DNA of 64,000 nucleotides. Origin: Staphylococcus pasteuri. Lineage in GTDB: Bacteria; Bacillota; Bacilli; Staphylococcales; Staphylococcaceae. The stretch is taken from assembly GCF_003970495.1 (NCBI RefSeq), contig NZ_RXWW01000078.1, forward strand, positions 1-64,000, read 5' to 3'. The notes below the pieces were generated by a model. It was given only the letters and a program-made list of their open reading frames with translations, did not search any database and was not told the DNA's origin. Below are positions 36,335 to 45,845 of this stretch, one piece after another. The position numbers and the translations under genes are program-made. Within the stretch, counting starts at the first letter, position 1, and every line of letters begins with the position of its first letter.

Positions 36335-37234
36335 CTATTTATTTAAAGCTTTGGTAATTTGTTTAACAACTTTATGTGATTCACGAATCGGATAAAGTGG
36401 AAAATCATGAACCATTCTTGGATATTCATAAAATTCAATATCTTGTCCAACTGATTCCAATGTATCCTTAAATAAATGCATATCTGGATTAATAATTTCT
36501 CTACCTCCACCAAACATAAACACTGGTGGTAAACCTTCAATCTTGCCATATATCGGTGATACACGTGAATTGGTAAGTGGCAATTCATCTGCCCAACGTT
36601 TCATAATTTCATTCACACCAAATCTGCTCACTAATATATCTTTGTCTAATAGGTCATCAGTTATATCTTTGTTTGATAATGTCGCATCTAATAATGGTGA
36701 AATTAAATATAATTGACGTGGTACTTGTTCATTTTGTTCGATCAAGCTTTGCACTAAGTTTAATGCTAATCCACCACCAGAGCCATCTCCCATGACAATA
36801 ATATGTTCTGAACCCACTTCAGATACTAATTGATCATAAACATCTTTAACAGCTTTTTGTGTATCATTGATATGATAATCAGGTGCTTTAGGATAAATAG
36901 GAAATACAACTTCATGTAACGTTGATAATGTCAATTTATCTAAGAATCTCCAATGAAATGGTGATGGTTGTAATGTATTATATCCACCATGAAGATACAA
37001 AATTTTTCTTTTGGATTCATGTCTAAAATTAAATCTAAAAACTTGCATATCTCCTAGCATAAGTTTATCTAAATTGGCTTTCACATTCAGTGTAGATGGT
37101 TGCTTATGTTTTTTCTCATTTTCAATTTGTCTTTTTTCGAAAAATTTATCCACTGCTTCATCATTATCGAAAAATATTGAACGATTGTGTAGAATATATT
37201 TGTTTACCACTCTGTTCATTAAACGATTCTTCAT
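36335..37234 (-). CDS. Alpha/beta-hydrolase, HSL-type esterase/acetyl esterase
   Basis: A 299-residue alpha/beta-hydrolase of the hormone-sensitive-lipase group. The oxyanion-hole motif is LHGGY (about 78-82), the nucleophile Ser sits in GDGSGGG (about 149-155; GDSAGG in most relatives), the catalytic Asp is in INPDMHLF, and the catalytic His in MVHDFPLY near residue 278. No signal peptide. It hydrolyses short acyl esters by family analogy. It is a single gene. Confidence 0.88.
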   Translation of the reverse strand: MKNRLMNRVVNKYILHNRSIFFDNDEAVDKFFEKRQIENEKKHKQPSTLNVKANLDKLMLGDMQVFRFNFRHESKRKILYLHGGYNTLQPSPFHWRFLDKLTLSTLHEVVFPIYPKAPDYHINDTQKAVKDVYDQLVSEVGSEHIIVMGDGSGGGLALNLVQSLIEQNEQVPRQLYLISPLLDATLSNKDITDDLLDKDILVSRFGVNEIMKRWADELPLTNSRVSPIYGKIEGLPPVFMFGGGREIINPDMHLFKDTLESVGQDIEFYEYPRMVHDFPLYPIRESHKVVKQITKALNK

Positions 37235-37463
37235 AAATAACTAAACCTACCTCTTATCAATTTTTAAAATTAAAAAACAATTTGATTAAAAACCTACATT
37301 CGCAACATAAAAAGGGATATAATTTAAAGTATATTTTAATTTAGTCATGAATTTCATTTTATAAATTGTCTAATTTTTTACTGTCTTTGAATAATCATTA
37401 TTATAACAAAATCAGACTAGAAATGATAAAGAAAGATATGACTATTTCAAGGGAGGTACCTGC

Positions 37464-38102
37464 ATGTCTAATCAACAAAGAAGATTGGAAAACTTTGACG
37501 ATGCATTTCAAACGCAAGGTTTGCATCGAGGTAAACAATATGGCAAGAAAAAGCGTTCATGGGTAAGCATGATTATTCAATTAATTGTGCTTGTGTTGAC
37601 TGCAATTACAGGTTATAGCATGTATAAACAACCCATATTCAATATTGTATTTGCCAAACAAACTATTGATTTTCATCAACTTAAAAATTTCCAAGATAAT
37701 GTTACACAAATTGGAAATATTAATATCAATTTAGGTAATATTGATCAATTACAACAATCAATTGACCGATTATTGATTGTCTTTTACGCCTTTTTCGCAT
37801 TATGTATTCTTAGTTTAATTTTATCGATTTTAACAATTATTTTTAATCGTAGTGCTTTAAAGGTTGTAAATATGTTGTTTCTTGCCATTATGCTAGTGAT
37901 AACAATGTACTTTAGCTATATTATTCATACATTAGCTGAGAAAATTTCTGATTCACTTAAACAATATTACTTAACTGTCTCACCAGATCAGGTAGTGGTA
38001 GAAGCCGATGCTATTCACAACGCGCTTATTTTATTAGCTTGTAGCATTGGATTACTAATTATTAGTCTATTCTTTAGAAACAGAAAAATCCGTATTAAAT
38101 AA
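37464..38102 (+). CDS. Membrane protein, unknown function
   Basis: A 212-residue protein: a basic cytoplasmic N-terminus (about 30 residues, ending GKKKRSW), one helix (33-52), an extracellular loop of about 60 residues rich in Gln, Asn and Ile (with NININLGNIDQLQQSIDRL), two further helices (about 100-150), a second short loop and a final helix (185-205). GGGAGGT lies six bases before the ATG. The family is not recognised. It is monocistronic and followed by the repeat block. Confidence 0.8.
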   Translation: MSNQQRRLENFDDAFQTQGLHRGKQYGKKKRSWVSMIIQLIVLVLTAITGYSMYKQPIFNIVFAKQTIDFHQLKNFQDNVTQIGNININLGNIDQLQQSIDRLLIVFYAFFALCILSLILSILTIIFNRSALKVVNMLFLAIMLVITMYFSYIIHTLAEKISDSLKQYYLTVSPDQVVVEADAIHNALILLACSIGLLIISLFFRNRKIRIK

Positions 38103-38119
38103 TATATCTTTTAATAATT

Positions 38120-38175
38120 AAAAGCGTGTCGAAAGATGATCTTGATAAAGATGTCTTTCAACACGCTTTTTGTGT
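38120..38175 (+). terminator. Rho-independent terminator
   Basis: AAAAGCGTGT pairs with ACACGCTTTT, with an inner GAAAGA/TCTTTC stem, and a T-rich tail on the + strand. It ends the unit of the 212-residue membrane protein. Confidence 0.85.
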
Positions 38176-38186
38176 TTTATTTATTC

Positions 38187-38701
38187 TTTAGTGGCTCTAA
38201 CTCATTTCATTCGTTCTTTTCGGTTCGCCTTAAACCATTCTGAACTTCGTTCATATATTTGCAGTAGATGTCTGTCTTGAACGTGCGTATTTCATACTTC
38301 CTTCAAGTCTAGCCATCCTTGCCGGGGTGGAACGACGATAAAGAACATCTTAGTCAAAACTAAGATGTAAGTACTACTAACCTAATAAAATTAGGAGTAG
38401 TACTTCACATTTCTGTTCTACTCCCATAAGTGGCTCCAACTCATTTCATTCGTTCTCTTCGGTTCGCCTTAAAACTTTCTGAACTACGTTCATATATTGG
38501 CAGTAGATGTCTGTCTTGAACGTGCGTATTTCATACTTCGTTCAAGTCTAGTCATCCTTGCCGGGGTAGAACGACGAAATGCTTCACATTTCTGTTCTAC
38601 TCCCATAAGTGGCTCTAACTCATTTCATTCGTTCTTTTCGGTTCGCCTTAGCTTCGCTAATGCATAAGTGGCTCTAACTCATTTCATTCGTAAGAGCCAC
38701 T
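38187..38701. repeat. Degenerate direct-repeat block with hairpins, gene-free
   Basis: Four copies of AGTGGCTCTAACTCATTTC (plus CATTCGT) begin at 38190, 38429 (one mismatch), 38608 and 38667. The first two copies head long units of 239 and 179 bp that share further blocks: TCTTCGGTTCGCCTT-type, GTAGATGTCTGTCTTGAACG, CATCCTTGCCGGGGT, and an ending ACTTCACATTTCTGTTCTAC. The first unit carries about 60 extra bases with two small hairpins. Each unit ends in a hairpin, GTAGAAC with GTTCTAC enclosing GAAATG/CATTTC. The last copy closes on itself (AGTGGCTC with GAGCCACT). Similar CTTGCCGGGG...CTGTTCTACTCCC blocks are common between genes in staphylococci. There is no open frame of note. Confidence 0.85.
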
Positions 38702-38708
38702 AAAAAAA

Positions 38709-38742
38709 AAGGGATCGATATCAAAATTGATACCGATCCCTT
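38709..38742 (-). terminator. Rho-independent terminator of the efflux operon
   Basis: AAGGGATCGATATCA pairs with TGATACCGATCCCTT (two mismatches), followed on the minus strand by nine T. It lies 60 bases after the EmrB-like stop codon. Confidence 0.92.
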
Positions 38743-38803
38743 AAAAATCATGCCCCCACAACACAATTTTTTTAATTAAACTTTATTTAATGTCTATCAA
38801 CAA

Positions 38804-40792
38804 TTAATCTTCTGCTCTTGATTTTGCAGCTGATGCATCAGCTTTCTTCTTACTTTGTAAGAAGAAACTTAAAATAAGTGCTAATAAACTTATCATAGTT
38901 GCAATAACGAATGCATCGTTTATACCTTCAACAGAAGCCAATTTATTTATAAATTGTAATAATACTTTCATTGCACCTTGTTCTCCACCATATTGTTGAG
39001 CCAATTCACGCATATGATCTTGAACAACTGGATTTGTTTTATCTAATTCTGTGCCAAATGCGGCAACATGATTAGTTGTTTGTGTTGTCATTACTGTAAC
39101 AAGAATCGCAGTACCAATAGAACCTGCTAATTGTCTCATAGTATTTACAAATGCATTACCATGAGAAATTAATCGACCTGGTAAAGCGTTCAAGCCTGCA
39201 GTCATGATAGGCATCATAATAAATGCCATACCAAATGAACGCAACACATAAATACCCATGATTGAGAAATATGGTGTGTCCATATTTAACTTAGTTAATT
39301 CCCAAGTTGCATAAGTCATTATAGCAATACCAAAAATAGCTAATGGTTTAATACCAATAGTATCTAATAACTTACCTGCAACAGGACCAAGTACACCCAT
39401 TACTAATGCACCCGGAAGCATTAATAGGCCTGAATCTAACGCAGAGAATCCACGTAAATTCTGTAAGTAAATAGGTAATAAAATCATACCACCATATAAA
39501 CTCATCATAACAATCATATTAATAACTGTTGTTAAAGTATATGTTGGGTATTTCAATACTGTTAAGTTTAACATTGGTGCTTTCATTCTTAATTCTCTAA
39601 TAACGAATAAGATAATGAATATAACACCAATCACAAACATCGTAACGATTTCAGTTGAACCCCAACCTTTATTACCAGCTTCAGAGAAACCGTATAATAA
39701 AGCACCGAAACCAATAGTACTGTAAATAATTCCTGGTACATCGGCTTTAGGGTTTGTGGTTCTTTGATAAAGTCTAAACCAGAAATAACCTACTATGATA
39801 GCTACTAATCCTATAAAGAACATACCATAGAACATTATATTCCAATGATAATTTTGAACAATATAACCTGATAACGTTGGGCCAATAGCTGGAGCTAATA
39901 TCATAGCCACACCCATAATACCCATTGCCGTACCACGTTTTTCTGGTGGGAAGATTGTAACAATAACGTTAGAACCTAAAGGCATTAAAATACCAGCACC
40001 AATAGCTTGTAATACACGTCCTACCATCATAATAGGGAAATTCATTGAAATAGCACAAATCAATGATCCTATAGTAAATAGTACAAGACCTATAAGAAAT
40101 AACTTTCTATAAGAATATTTATTGAATAGAAAAGCACTTATCGGTATTAAAATACCATTTACTAACATAAATCCTGTCATTAACCATTGTCCAGTTGATG
40201 CAGAGATATTAAATTCAGTATTAATTTTAGGTAGCGCAACGTTTAATAGAGTTTGGTTTAAAATAGCAATAAACATCCCAAATAACATTGCTGCTAAAAT
40301 TTTACCTCTAGTGATACCATTACCAAAGATAAAATCACTATGTTGTCTCTTGATTTTTTCATTAACTCTGCCCTCTTCTGAGTCAGGGTTAATTGGATTA
40401 TGCACTTCTTCGTCTACATCTTCTGTTTCTTCTCTATCAATATTGTTACGAGAAGAATCGTCTGAACGACGTAGTTTCTCTTGGTCATGTGCATTGTTGT
40501 TGTCATTTTCAGATTCATTCATTGATTCGAAATGATGTTTTCTTTTATCGTCTTCTATATGATTTGAAGTTGAACCAAAATCATTAGGAGATGTTGTACG
40601 TGACTCAGATTGTTTGTCTAAATCACTTGCTTTAAATTTAGATTGATATGATTGACTCTCAGAACCTTTTGTTGAGCGTTGTTCCACTTTTTGGTTTTTA
40701 GACTTTTTCTTACTTTTAGAAATAAAGAAATTAATCAAACCAAGAAGTATGAGCGCGATTATAATATAAACAATAATGAAGGTCGCTGTCAT
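38804..40792 (-). CDS. DHA2-family (EmrB/QacA-type) multidrug MFS exporter with N-terminal extension
   Basis: A 662-residue protein, about 150 residues longer than a typical 14-helix DHA2 exporter. Residues 1-24 form an extra membrane helix, followed by about 120 hydrophilic, Ser/Asp/Glu/Asn-rich residues with no predicted fold. The transporter core begins at about 158 (GKILAAMLFGMFIAILNQTL) and carries motif C-like GVAMILAPAIGPTLSGYI, diagnostic of drug:H+ antiporters. The last 15 residues are basic/acidic. It follows the EmrA-like adaptor gene by 12 bases, so the two form an EmrAB-like export pair; the divergent TetR gene is the probable regulator. Confidence 0.92.
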   Translation of the reverse strand: MTATFIIVYIIIALILLGLINFFISKSKKKSKNQKVEQRSTKGSESQSYQSKFKASDLDKQSESRTTSPNDFGSTSNHIEDDKRKHHFESMNESENDNNNAHDQEKLRRSDDSSRNNIDREETEDVDEEVHNPINPDSEEGRVNEKIKRQHSDFIFGNGITRGKILAAMLFGMFIAILNQTLLNVALPKINTEFNISASTGQWLMTGFMLVNGILIPISAFLFNKYSYRKLFLIGLVLFTIGSLICAISMNFPIMMVGRVLQAIGAGILMPLGSNVIVTIFPPEKRGTAMGIMGVAMILAPAIGPTLSGYIVQNYHWNIMFYGMFFIGLVAIIVGYFWFRLYQRTTNPKADVPGIIYSTIGFGALLYGFSEAGNKGWGSTEIVTMFVIGVIFIILFVIRELRMKAPMLNLTVLKYPTYTLTTVINMIVMMSLYGGMILLPIYLQNLRGFSALDSGLLMLPGALVMGVLGPVAGKLLDTIGIKPLAIFGIAIMTYATWELTKLNMDTPYFSIMGIYVLRSFGMAFIMMPIMTAGLNALPGRLISHGNAFVNTMRQLAGSIGTAILVTVMTTQTTNHVAAFGTELDKTNPVVQDHMRELAQQYGGEQGAMKVLLQFINKLASVEGINDAFVIATMISLLALILSFFLQSKKKADASAAKSRAED

Positions 40793-40804
40793 TTAATGAC
40801 CCCC

Positions 40805-41452
40805 TTAATTTTTATGAATTTTGACTTCAGCGTTCATACCTGGAACAACATTTTTAGATGGTTCAGAATCTAGAGAAATTTTAACTGGTACAACTTGTGA
40901 TACTTTAGTGTAATTACCATCACTATTTGATGAAGGCATTAATGAGAAGCTATTTGCTGTAGCATCACCAATTTGTTCTACTTTACCACTTACAGTTGCT
41001 TTTTGACCGTCGATATCAATATCTACGTCATTTCCTTTTTCAATATCAGCAACATCTTTTTCATCAACGTTGGCAGTAACATATAAATCATCTAAATTAT
41101 ACGCATAAGCGATTGGGTTCCCAGCTTGAGCCATTGAACCTTCCATACCATCTGTTTTTACGATTGTGCCATCTTTAGGCATTTTGATGCTCATTTTTTT
41201 AGATTGACCATCTTGACCTTGTCCAACTACTTCAGCTACTTTGTCACCTTTTTTAAGTTTGTCACCTTGTTTTGCATCAAATGATTTGATTTCACCTGCA
41301 GTTGGGCTTGCTATTTTCATTTGATCGCCGTCTATTTTGGCGTTATCAGTACTAACATAGCTTGTTGCATTGTTCCAGAAGTAAAAGCCTAATACTCCAA
41401 TAACAATTAATACTATGATAGTAATGATATTAATTAATACCATTTTCTTCAT
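40805..41452 (-). CDS. EmrA/HlyD-family membrane fusion protein
   Basis: A 215-residue membrane fusion protein with one N-terminal helix (about 5-25), a biotinyl-lipoyl-like domain (TDNAKIDGDQMKIASPTAGEI onward, then KMPKDGTIVKTDG), and a beta-barrel domain with the common VVPVKISLDSEPSKNVVPGM motif. It lacks the long coiled-coil hairpin of Gram-negative EmrA, as expected in a cell without an outer membrane. AGGAGG lies upstream of the ATG. It is the first gene of the efflux operon, with the EmrB-like exporter 12 bases downstream. Confidence 0.9.
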   Translation of the reverse strand: MKKMVLINIITIIVLIVIGVLGFYFWNNATSYVSTDNAKIDGDQMKIASPTAGEIKSFDAKQGDKLKKGDKVAEVVGQGQDGQSKKMSIKMPKDGTIVKTDGMEGSMAQAGNPIAYAYNLDDLYVTANVDEKDVADIEKGNDVDIDIDGQKATVSGKVEQIGDATANSFSLMPSSNSDGNYTKVSQVVPVKISLDSEPSKNVVPGMNAEVKIHKN

Positions 41453-41520
41453 ATATACTTCCTCCTATTTGCTTTTAAAATTCACTTTATCTATTATAGT
41501 TACATAGACATTAAAAAAAC

Positions 41521-41547
41521 ACCGACACTTTAAAAAAATGTGTCGGT
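41521..41547. promoter_or_regulatory. Palindrome between emrA-like and tetR genes, candidate TetR operator
   Basis: ACCGACAC (41521-41528) and its exact inverse GTGTCGGT (41540-41547) are separated by 11 bases. The site lies 23 bases before the TetR start and just upstream of a TATAAT -10 for the efflux operon. On the minus strand the same sequence is followed by seven T, so it could also fold as a terminator or attenuator. Confidence 0.6.
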
Positions 41548-41570
41548 TATATGAACAAAGGTGAATACTA

Positions 41571-42122
41571 ATGAAAAGAAAAGCAAAATATAAAATTATA
41601 CAAAGTATGATTGATCTATTAGATGAGTACCCTTTTGAAGATATTACTATTAAAATGATATGTGCTTACAGTGGTGTTAATAGATCTACTTTTTATGATA
41701 ATTATAAAGATAAATATGATTTACTAGAAAAAATCCAAAACTATCATCTCTCTAAATATACTAAATTACTTACAGCTTTATATAATAATTTTGAAAGTGT
41801 AAGAGTAGATACAAGCAAATTATATAAATTTTTCTTAATTGTAGCTAAATATATAAAACGAAAAGAATCGTTTTATCGTGCTATTTTCATTACTTATCCA
41901 AATAAAGGATTAGCGTTTGATTATTTTCAAGCTACAAAAAAAACATATGAACATGTTATTAATGATTATCCAAATTCAATTCGTAATAAGTCTTTATTTA
42001 TCACTTACTCAATTGGTGGTGAAGTGGGTGTTATATTTTATTGGCTACGTAATGGCTGCCAAGAATCACCAGAAGAAATTGCTGAAAATTTACTAGCAAA
42101 CACAGTTAAACTACAGCGATAA
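41571..42122 (+). CDS. TetR-family transcriptional regulator
   Basis: A 183-residue TetR-type repressor. The helix-turn-helix occupies about residues 8-50 (IQSMIDLLDEYPFEDITIKM, then GVNRSTFYDNYKDKYDLL), followed by an all-helical ligand-binding domain of about 130 residues. AAAGGTG precedes the ATG. It is divergent from the EmrAB-like operon and a perfect palindrome lies between them, so it probably represses both and is released by an exported compound. Confidence 0.92.
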   Translation: MKRKAKYKIIQSMIDLLDEYPFEDITIKMICAYSGVNRSTFYDNYKDKYDLLEKIQNYHLSKYTKLLTALYNNFESVRVDTSKLYKFFLIVAKYIKRKESFYRAIFITYPNKGLAFDYFQATKKTYEHVINDYPNSIRNKSLFITYSIGGEVGVIFYWLRNGCQESPEEIAENLLANTVKLQR

Positions 42123-42144
42123 TTATATTTGGTAAATGATGAAA

Positions 42145-42181
42145 AACAACCAAAGTGATTGTATTAATCACTTTGGTTGTT
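42145..42181. terminator. Bidirectional rho-independent terminator
   Basis: A perfect 16-bp stem, AACAACCAAAGTGATT (42145-42160) with 42166-42181, and a five-base loop. It separates the TetR gene from the convergent tcaB. Confidence 0.93.
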
Positions 42182-43383
42182 TAATTGTTACGATGTATTT
42201 TTGAATTAAGTAATTGTAATATAATTAAAATAATAGCCGTTGAACTAATAATCGTTACATAGGGCATTACATTATGCTCGCCCATAACATTAACCAATGA
42301 AGACATTACGCCACCTAATAGGAATTGTACTAATCCTAATAAACTAGATGCACTACCTCTACCTCGTGTACTTTCATCCATAGCAATTGAAAAACCTAAA
42401 CTTGCCACTGCTGTTACAGGAGAAACTAATATAATAAATCCAATCACTAAAATCCAAAAACTCATATGATTTAACAAAGTAAAGATAACTAAAACTACAC
42501 CAAATATTTGAATAAAGGTCACTATTTTTAATAAGCGTTGTCTATCCACATAGTCTACAAGAAAGCCTACTAACTGACTTGAAATAATTAATGTAATACC
42601 TATACCGGCAAACATAATACTGAATTGTAAAGCTGACATGTGATAGATTTTTTGAACTATAAATGGAGAAGCTGAAATATAGGTAAATAACATAATAAAA
42701 GAAAAACCTTGAATTGCCATCGGTAGTACAAACTTAGGTGTAAATAATAAATGCTTAAAGTTTTTAAACATTTCTCTAATACCATTACTATCTTTTTCAT
42801 CTTCTTGTAAAGACTCTGGCACCTTCGTTAATGTACCAATAACCATTAATACACCAAATACAGTTAAAATAATAAATACCATTCTCCATACCGCAAAGCT
42901 TAGTATAACGCCACCAATAGCAGGCGCTATAACTGGTGCAACACCATTAACTAACATTAGTAAAGATAAAAATTTAGTTAATTCTTTACCTTTATACATA
43001 TCACTAGCAATCGCTCTCGAAATAACAGATGCCGCCCCACCAGTAATTCCTTGTATAAAACGCAAAGCTATCATCACTTGTATATTCGTAACGAAGACAA
43101 TACCTAAACTTGCAATAGTATAAATAAGCATTGATATCCATAACGGTTTCCTTCTACCAATAGAATCTGATATTGGTCCAGCAAATAAATTACCTAATGC
43201 TAAACCAATCATAAATAGAGATAATGTTAATTGAGCATTTGAAGTTGTTGTATGAAAGTCATTTTGTATATCTGGCAACCCAGGTAAAAACATATCTATA
43301 GATAATGCGCCTATTGCAGTAAGTGCTCCTAAGATGATTACAAATATAAGAGATTGTGATTTTGCTCGTACTTTACTATTCAT
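42181..43383 (-). CDS. tcaB: TcaB, Bcr/CflA-type MFS exporter
   Basis: A 400-residue 12-helix MFS exporter of the Bcr/CflA drug-resistance group. The loop motif GPISDSIGRRKPLW (motif A) and the GGAASVISRAIASDMY region are typical. It is the last gene of the tcaR-tcaA-tcaB series, whose order and orientation match the S. aureus teicoplanin-associated locus. The substrate of TcaB is not established. The tcaA terminator hairpin lies between tcaA and tcaB, so tcaB may have partly separate expression. Confidence 0.9.
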   Translation of the reverse strand: MNSKVRAKSQSLIFVIILGALTAIGALSIDMFLPGLPDIQNDFHTTTSNAQLTLSLFMIGLALGNLFAGPISDSIGRRKPLWISMLIYTIASLGIVFVTNIQVMIALRFIQGITGGAASVISRAIASDMYKGKELTKFLSLLMLVNGVAPVIAPAIGGVILSFAVWRMVFIILTVFGVLMVIGTLTKVPESLQEDEKDSNGIREMFKNFKHLLFTPKFVLPMAIQGFSFIMLFTYISASPFIVQKIYHMSALQFSIMFAGIGITLIISSQLVGFLVDYVDRQRLLKIVTFIQIFGVVLVIFTLLNHMSFWILVIGFIILVSPVTAVASLGFSIAMDESTRGRGSASSLLGLVQFLLGGVMSSLVNVMGEHNVMPYVTIISSTAIILIILQLLNSKIHRNN

Positions 43384-43483
43384 TTTTTGAAACCACCTTG
43401 TTTTTATTTTTAATAATAAAAGTTCTAATATTATATGATATAGAAATATTTAACATATGAGATTTTGATAATTAAAAAAATGA

Positions 43484-43533
43484 GACGTAGGACAATGTCC
43501 ATAAATGTAAATGAACTTCATTGTACTACGTCT
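43484..43533 (-). terminator. Hairpin between tcaA and tcaB
   Basis: AGACGTAG plus CAATG pair with CATTG plus CTACGTCT around an AT-rich loop. On the minus strand an AT-rich tail follows, consistent with a terminator after tcaA that may allow partial read-through to tcaB. Confidence 0.7.
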
Positions 43534-43539
43534 ATTTCT

Positions 43540-44952
43540 CTAATCTGTTTCTTTAATTAAGTTAAAGTCATTCCCACTAGAATCTTGCTCTAACTCATAC
43601 TCTTTATTAACATACTGACCATTTTCATCGATATGTTGTACAGTTGTTAATATTTTATCTCCACTTTTGCTAGCACTCAATACTTGTGGTGATTGTAATG
43701 ATACAAGTTGTTGATTACTAATACTATTTTTCATTTTGTCATACATTGAAGAATTCTTTTTAAAATAACTTGATATTAAATCAAAGTTACTTTGATTTTT
43801 GGCTGAAGTTAAAGCCATAGAATAACCACTAAAGAATTGTGTGAGTTTGTTCTTCAAACTATTTTCTTCTTTTTCTTTTTTAGTCACATATTTACTTATT
43901 TCATCACTATCAAAATCTAAAGTAACTGACGTATTATCTTTTAAGTTAGACGCTTTAATTGTCTTAGTTTCAGATTCAAATGTTTTACCTTTCGCCTTAC
44001 CTTGAGCTGAAATTGTTATATCTTTATTTTTAGGATAAGGACCGAATTCTTTAGAATTTGAATATGACATTGTACGATCATTAATGATTACTTTTTTCGA
44101 TTTACTTGTCAGTTTCGTTGCACCTTTTAATTTGATATTTAAATGCGCTTCTTCAAAGTTTTCGTTAACATCTACAGTTTCACTATTACTATTCTTGAAA
44201 TTAAAATCAAGTGTACCTGTGAATACGCCATTTTTTGTTTCTTTAGTTGCGTCTATGTGATAATTACCAGGAATAAAATAACCTAATGGTGTTGTTTTAT
44301 TTGCATCTGCAATGACTGTTTTACGTTTACCACCTGATTTAAATTCATATTTAGTATCCACTTTAGGTTTAACGATAGGTTGTTTTGTAGGTGCATTAAA
44401 ACTCATATTATCAAAAATAAAATATCGTCTTCCGTTTTTACTTACACGTAAAATATCTTGCCCATCTTTAGTTTGGATATACGATGCAACACTTGAATCG
44501 CTTTTGTTTAATTTATCAACCGTATTTCTAACATCTCTAACGAAATGCTTCATGCCCACTTCTTTTTTAATATATTTGATGTACGCAGCCGCTTCATCAG
44601 GATCGACCTTTTTGTCTTTCGTACCAAGTAAGGTTGCTACCTTTTGATTATCGTCGTTATCAATTGCATTCACTAAAATTTTAGCTTGAGCATTGGGTGA
44701 ATTATAATTTCTTAGAAGGAAAAATAAAATAACTAATAGTATGATAATAAAAAATATAATTGCCACTGGCACAACTTTTCTGATTTTAATATTCGATGAT
44801 TGATTAGTTGATTTGTTAGTTCTATCTTTTCGTTTAATATTGTTATTTTTACTACTTTTCTGATTTATTTCTTTTTTTAATGACTGGCCGCAATTATGAC
44901 AAGTGTGCTCATCATTTTCAACAGAGACGCCACACTGAGGGCACTGTTTCAT
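43540..44952 (-). CDS. tcaA: TcaA, membrane-anchored zinc-ribbon protein
   Basis: A 470-residue protein. An N-terminal zinc ribbon (Cys4, Cys7, Cys18, Cys21) is followed by a basic linker, one membrane helix (about 60-80) and a large extracellular domain with repeated beta-rich segments and a C-terminal NTF2-like region. In S. aureus TcaA its loss raises teicoplanin resistance, and it affects cell-wall teichoic acid and serum survival. GAGGTGAT lies three bases before the ATG at 44952; the longer frame to 44970 has no site. It follows tcaR by about 250 bases and is the middle gene of the tca locus. Confidence 0.93.
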   Translation of the reverse strand: MKQCPQCGVSVENDEHTCHNCGQSLKKEINQKSSKNNNIKRKDRTNKSTNQSSNIKIRKVVPVAIIFFIIILLVILFFLLRNYNSPNAQAKILVNAIDNDDNQKVATLLGTKDKKVDPDEAAAYIKYIKKEVGMKHFVRDVRNTVDKLNKSDSSVASYIQTKDGQDILRVSKNGRRYFIFDNMSFNAPTKQPIVKPKVDTKYEFKSGGKRKTVIADANKTTPLGYFIPGNYHIDATKETKNGVFTGTLDFNFKNSNSETVDVNENFEEAHLNIKLKGATKLTSKSKKVIINDRTMSYSNSKEFGPYPKNKDITISAQGKAKGKTFESETKTIKASNLKDNTSVTLDFDSDEISKYVTKKEKEENSLKNKLTQFFSGYSMALTSAKNQSNFDLISSYFKKNSSMYDKMKNSISNQQLVSLQSPQVLSASKSGDKILTTVQHIDENGQYVNKEYELEQDSSGNDFNLIKETD

Positions 44953-45204
44953 CGTATCACCTCTATTCACTTTCCAAACTTACTACCATTTATAAATAGT
45001 TATATCACTATATTTATATCAAGGGGGGTTATTACTTATGCATCATTTTTTAATATTTAAAATTTATAAATCTTTATTTTTTCAGATATTTTCATTATAT
45101 GACTAAATGAATAACAGTAACATACGTATTTAGTCTTATGTCCAATGTATATACAAATTATATTCCTAACTCTTCTATTGTGTATAGTCTTTATTTAATA
45201 ATTT

Positions 45205-45663
45205 TTAAGATAGTTTAGAACTATAATTCGTCATTCTATGATTAATAATATCTAAAACATGTCTTACTTGTTCTAAATCTTCCGCAGAAAAATCATTTGT
45301 AAAGTCATGAGCAATACTATTAATCAAAGCTTTACGCTCTTTTATATATGATTTTCCGTTATCAGATAACGTAATAAATTTGAGTCGTTGATCTATATTA
45401 GCGTTAGGTTTTTCTAAAATAACTAAACCTGCATCTAGCAATTTACTAATTCTTCTACTCACTGCCGCTTTATTAACGCCTTGCTTCTCCGTAATTTGAC
45501 TAATAGTCATAGATTCGTTACTAAGCATCGTTAATACATTAGATTGTTCTAAAGAAATGCCATATTCATTTTGCAAATCTTTCAATAATTTAGCCGTTAA
45601 AGTATTTACATTATTGATAAATGTTTCTAAAAATGCAATATGATCTTCTAATTGTCTAGTCAT
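45205..45663 (-). CDS. tcaR: TcaR, MarR-family regulator
   Basis: A 152-residue winged-helix MarR-type regulator, the length of S. aureus TcaR. The helix-turn-helix and wing are visible as [22 protein letters not shown] and [17 protein letters not shown]. TcaR represses the ica biofilm operon in S. epidermidis and is linked to glycopeptide response. GAGGAG lies six bases before the ATG at 45663; the longer frame begins inside it. About 250 bases separate it from tcaA. Confidence 0.93.
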   Translation of the reverse strand: MTRQLEDHIAFLETFINNVNTLTAKLLKDLQNEYGISLEQSNVLTMLSNESMTISQITEKQGVNKAAVSRRISKLLDAGLVILEKPNANIDQRLKFITLSDNGKSYIKERKALINSIAHDFTNDFSAEDLEQVRHVLDIINHRMTNYSSKLS

Positions 45664-45845
45664 ATGTATCTCCTCAAACACGCGTAGATTTATATAAAAT
45701 ATTTATTTTTCATCTTATAAATGATATCAAGAAAAATTATAAAATGAAACCTTAAAAACAGTTTTAACTCAATATCTTTTAAGTTGCTTATTTAACTCTT
45801 ATCAACTACATTTATATATACATATATGATAGAGGTGGCCCTTTC

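Noticed and set aside
37366..37566. A 66-residue frame upstream of and overlapping the 212-residue membrane gene
   Set aside because: No ribosome binding site at its start, and it runs out of frame into the supported gene.
38103..38803. CRISPR array
   Set aside because: The repeat units are long (59 to 239 bp), unequal and contain shared sequence between copies rather than unique spacers; no cas gene is present.
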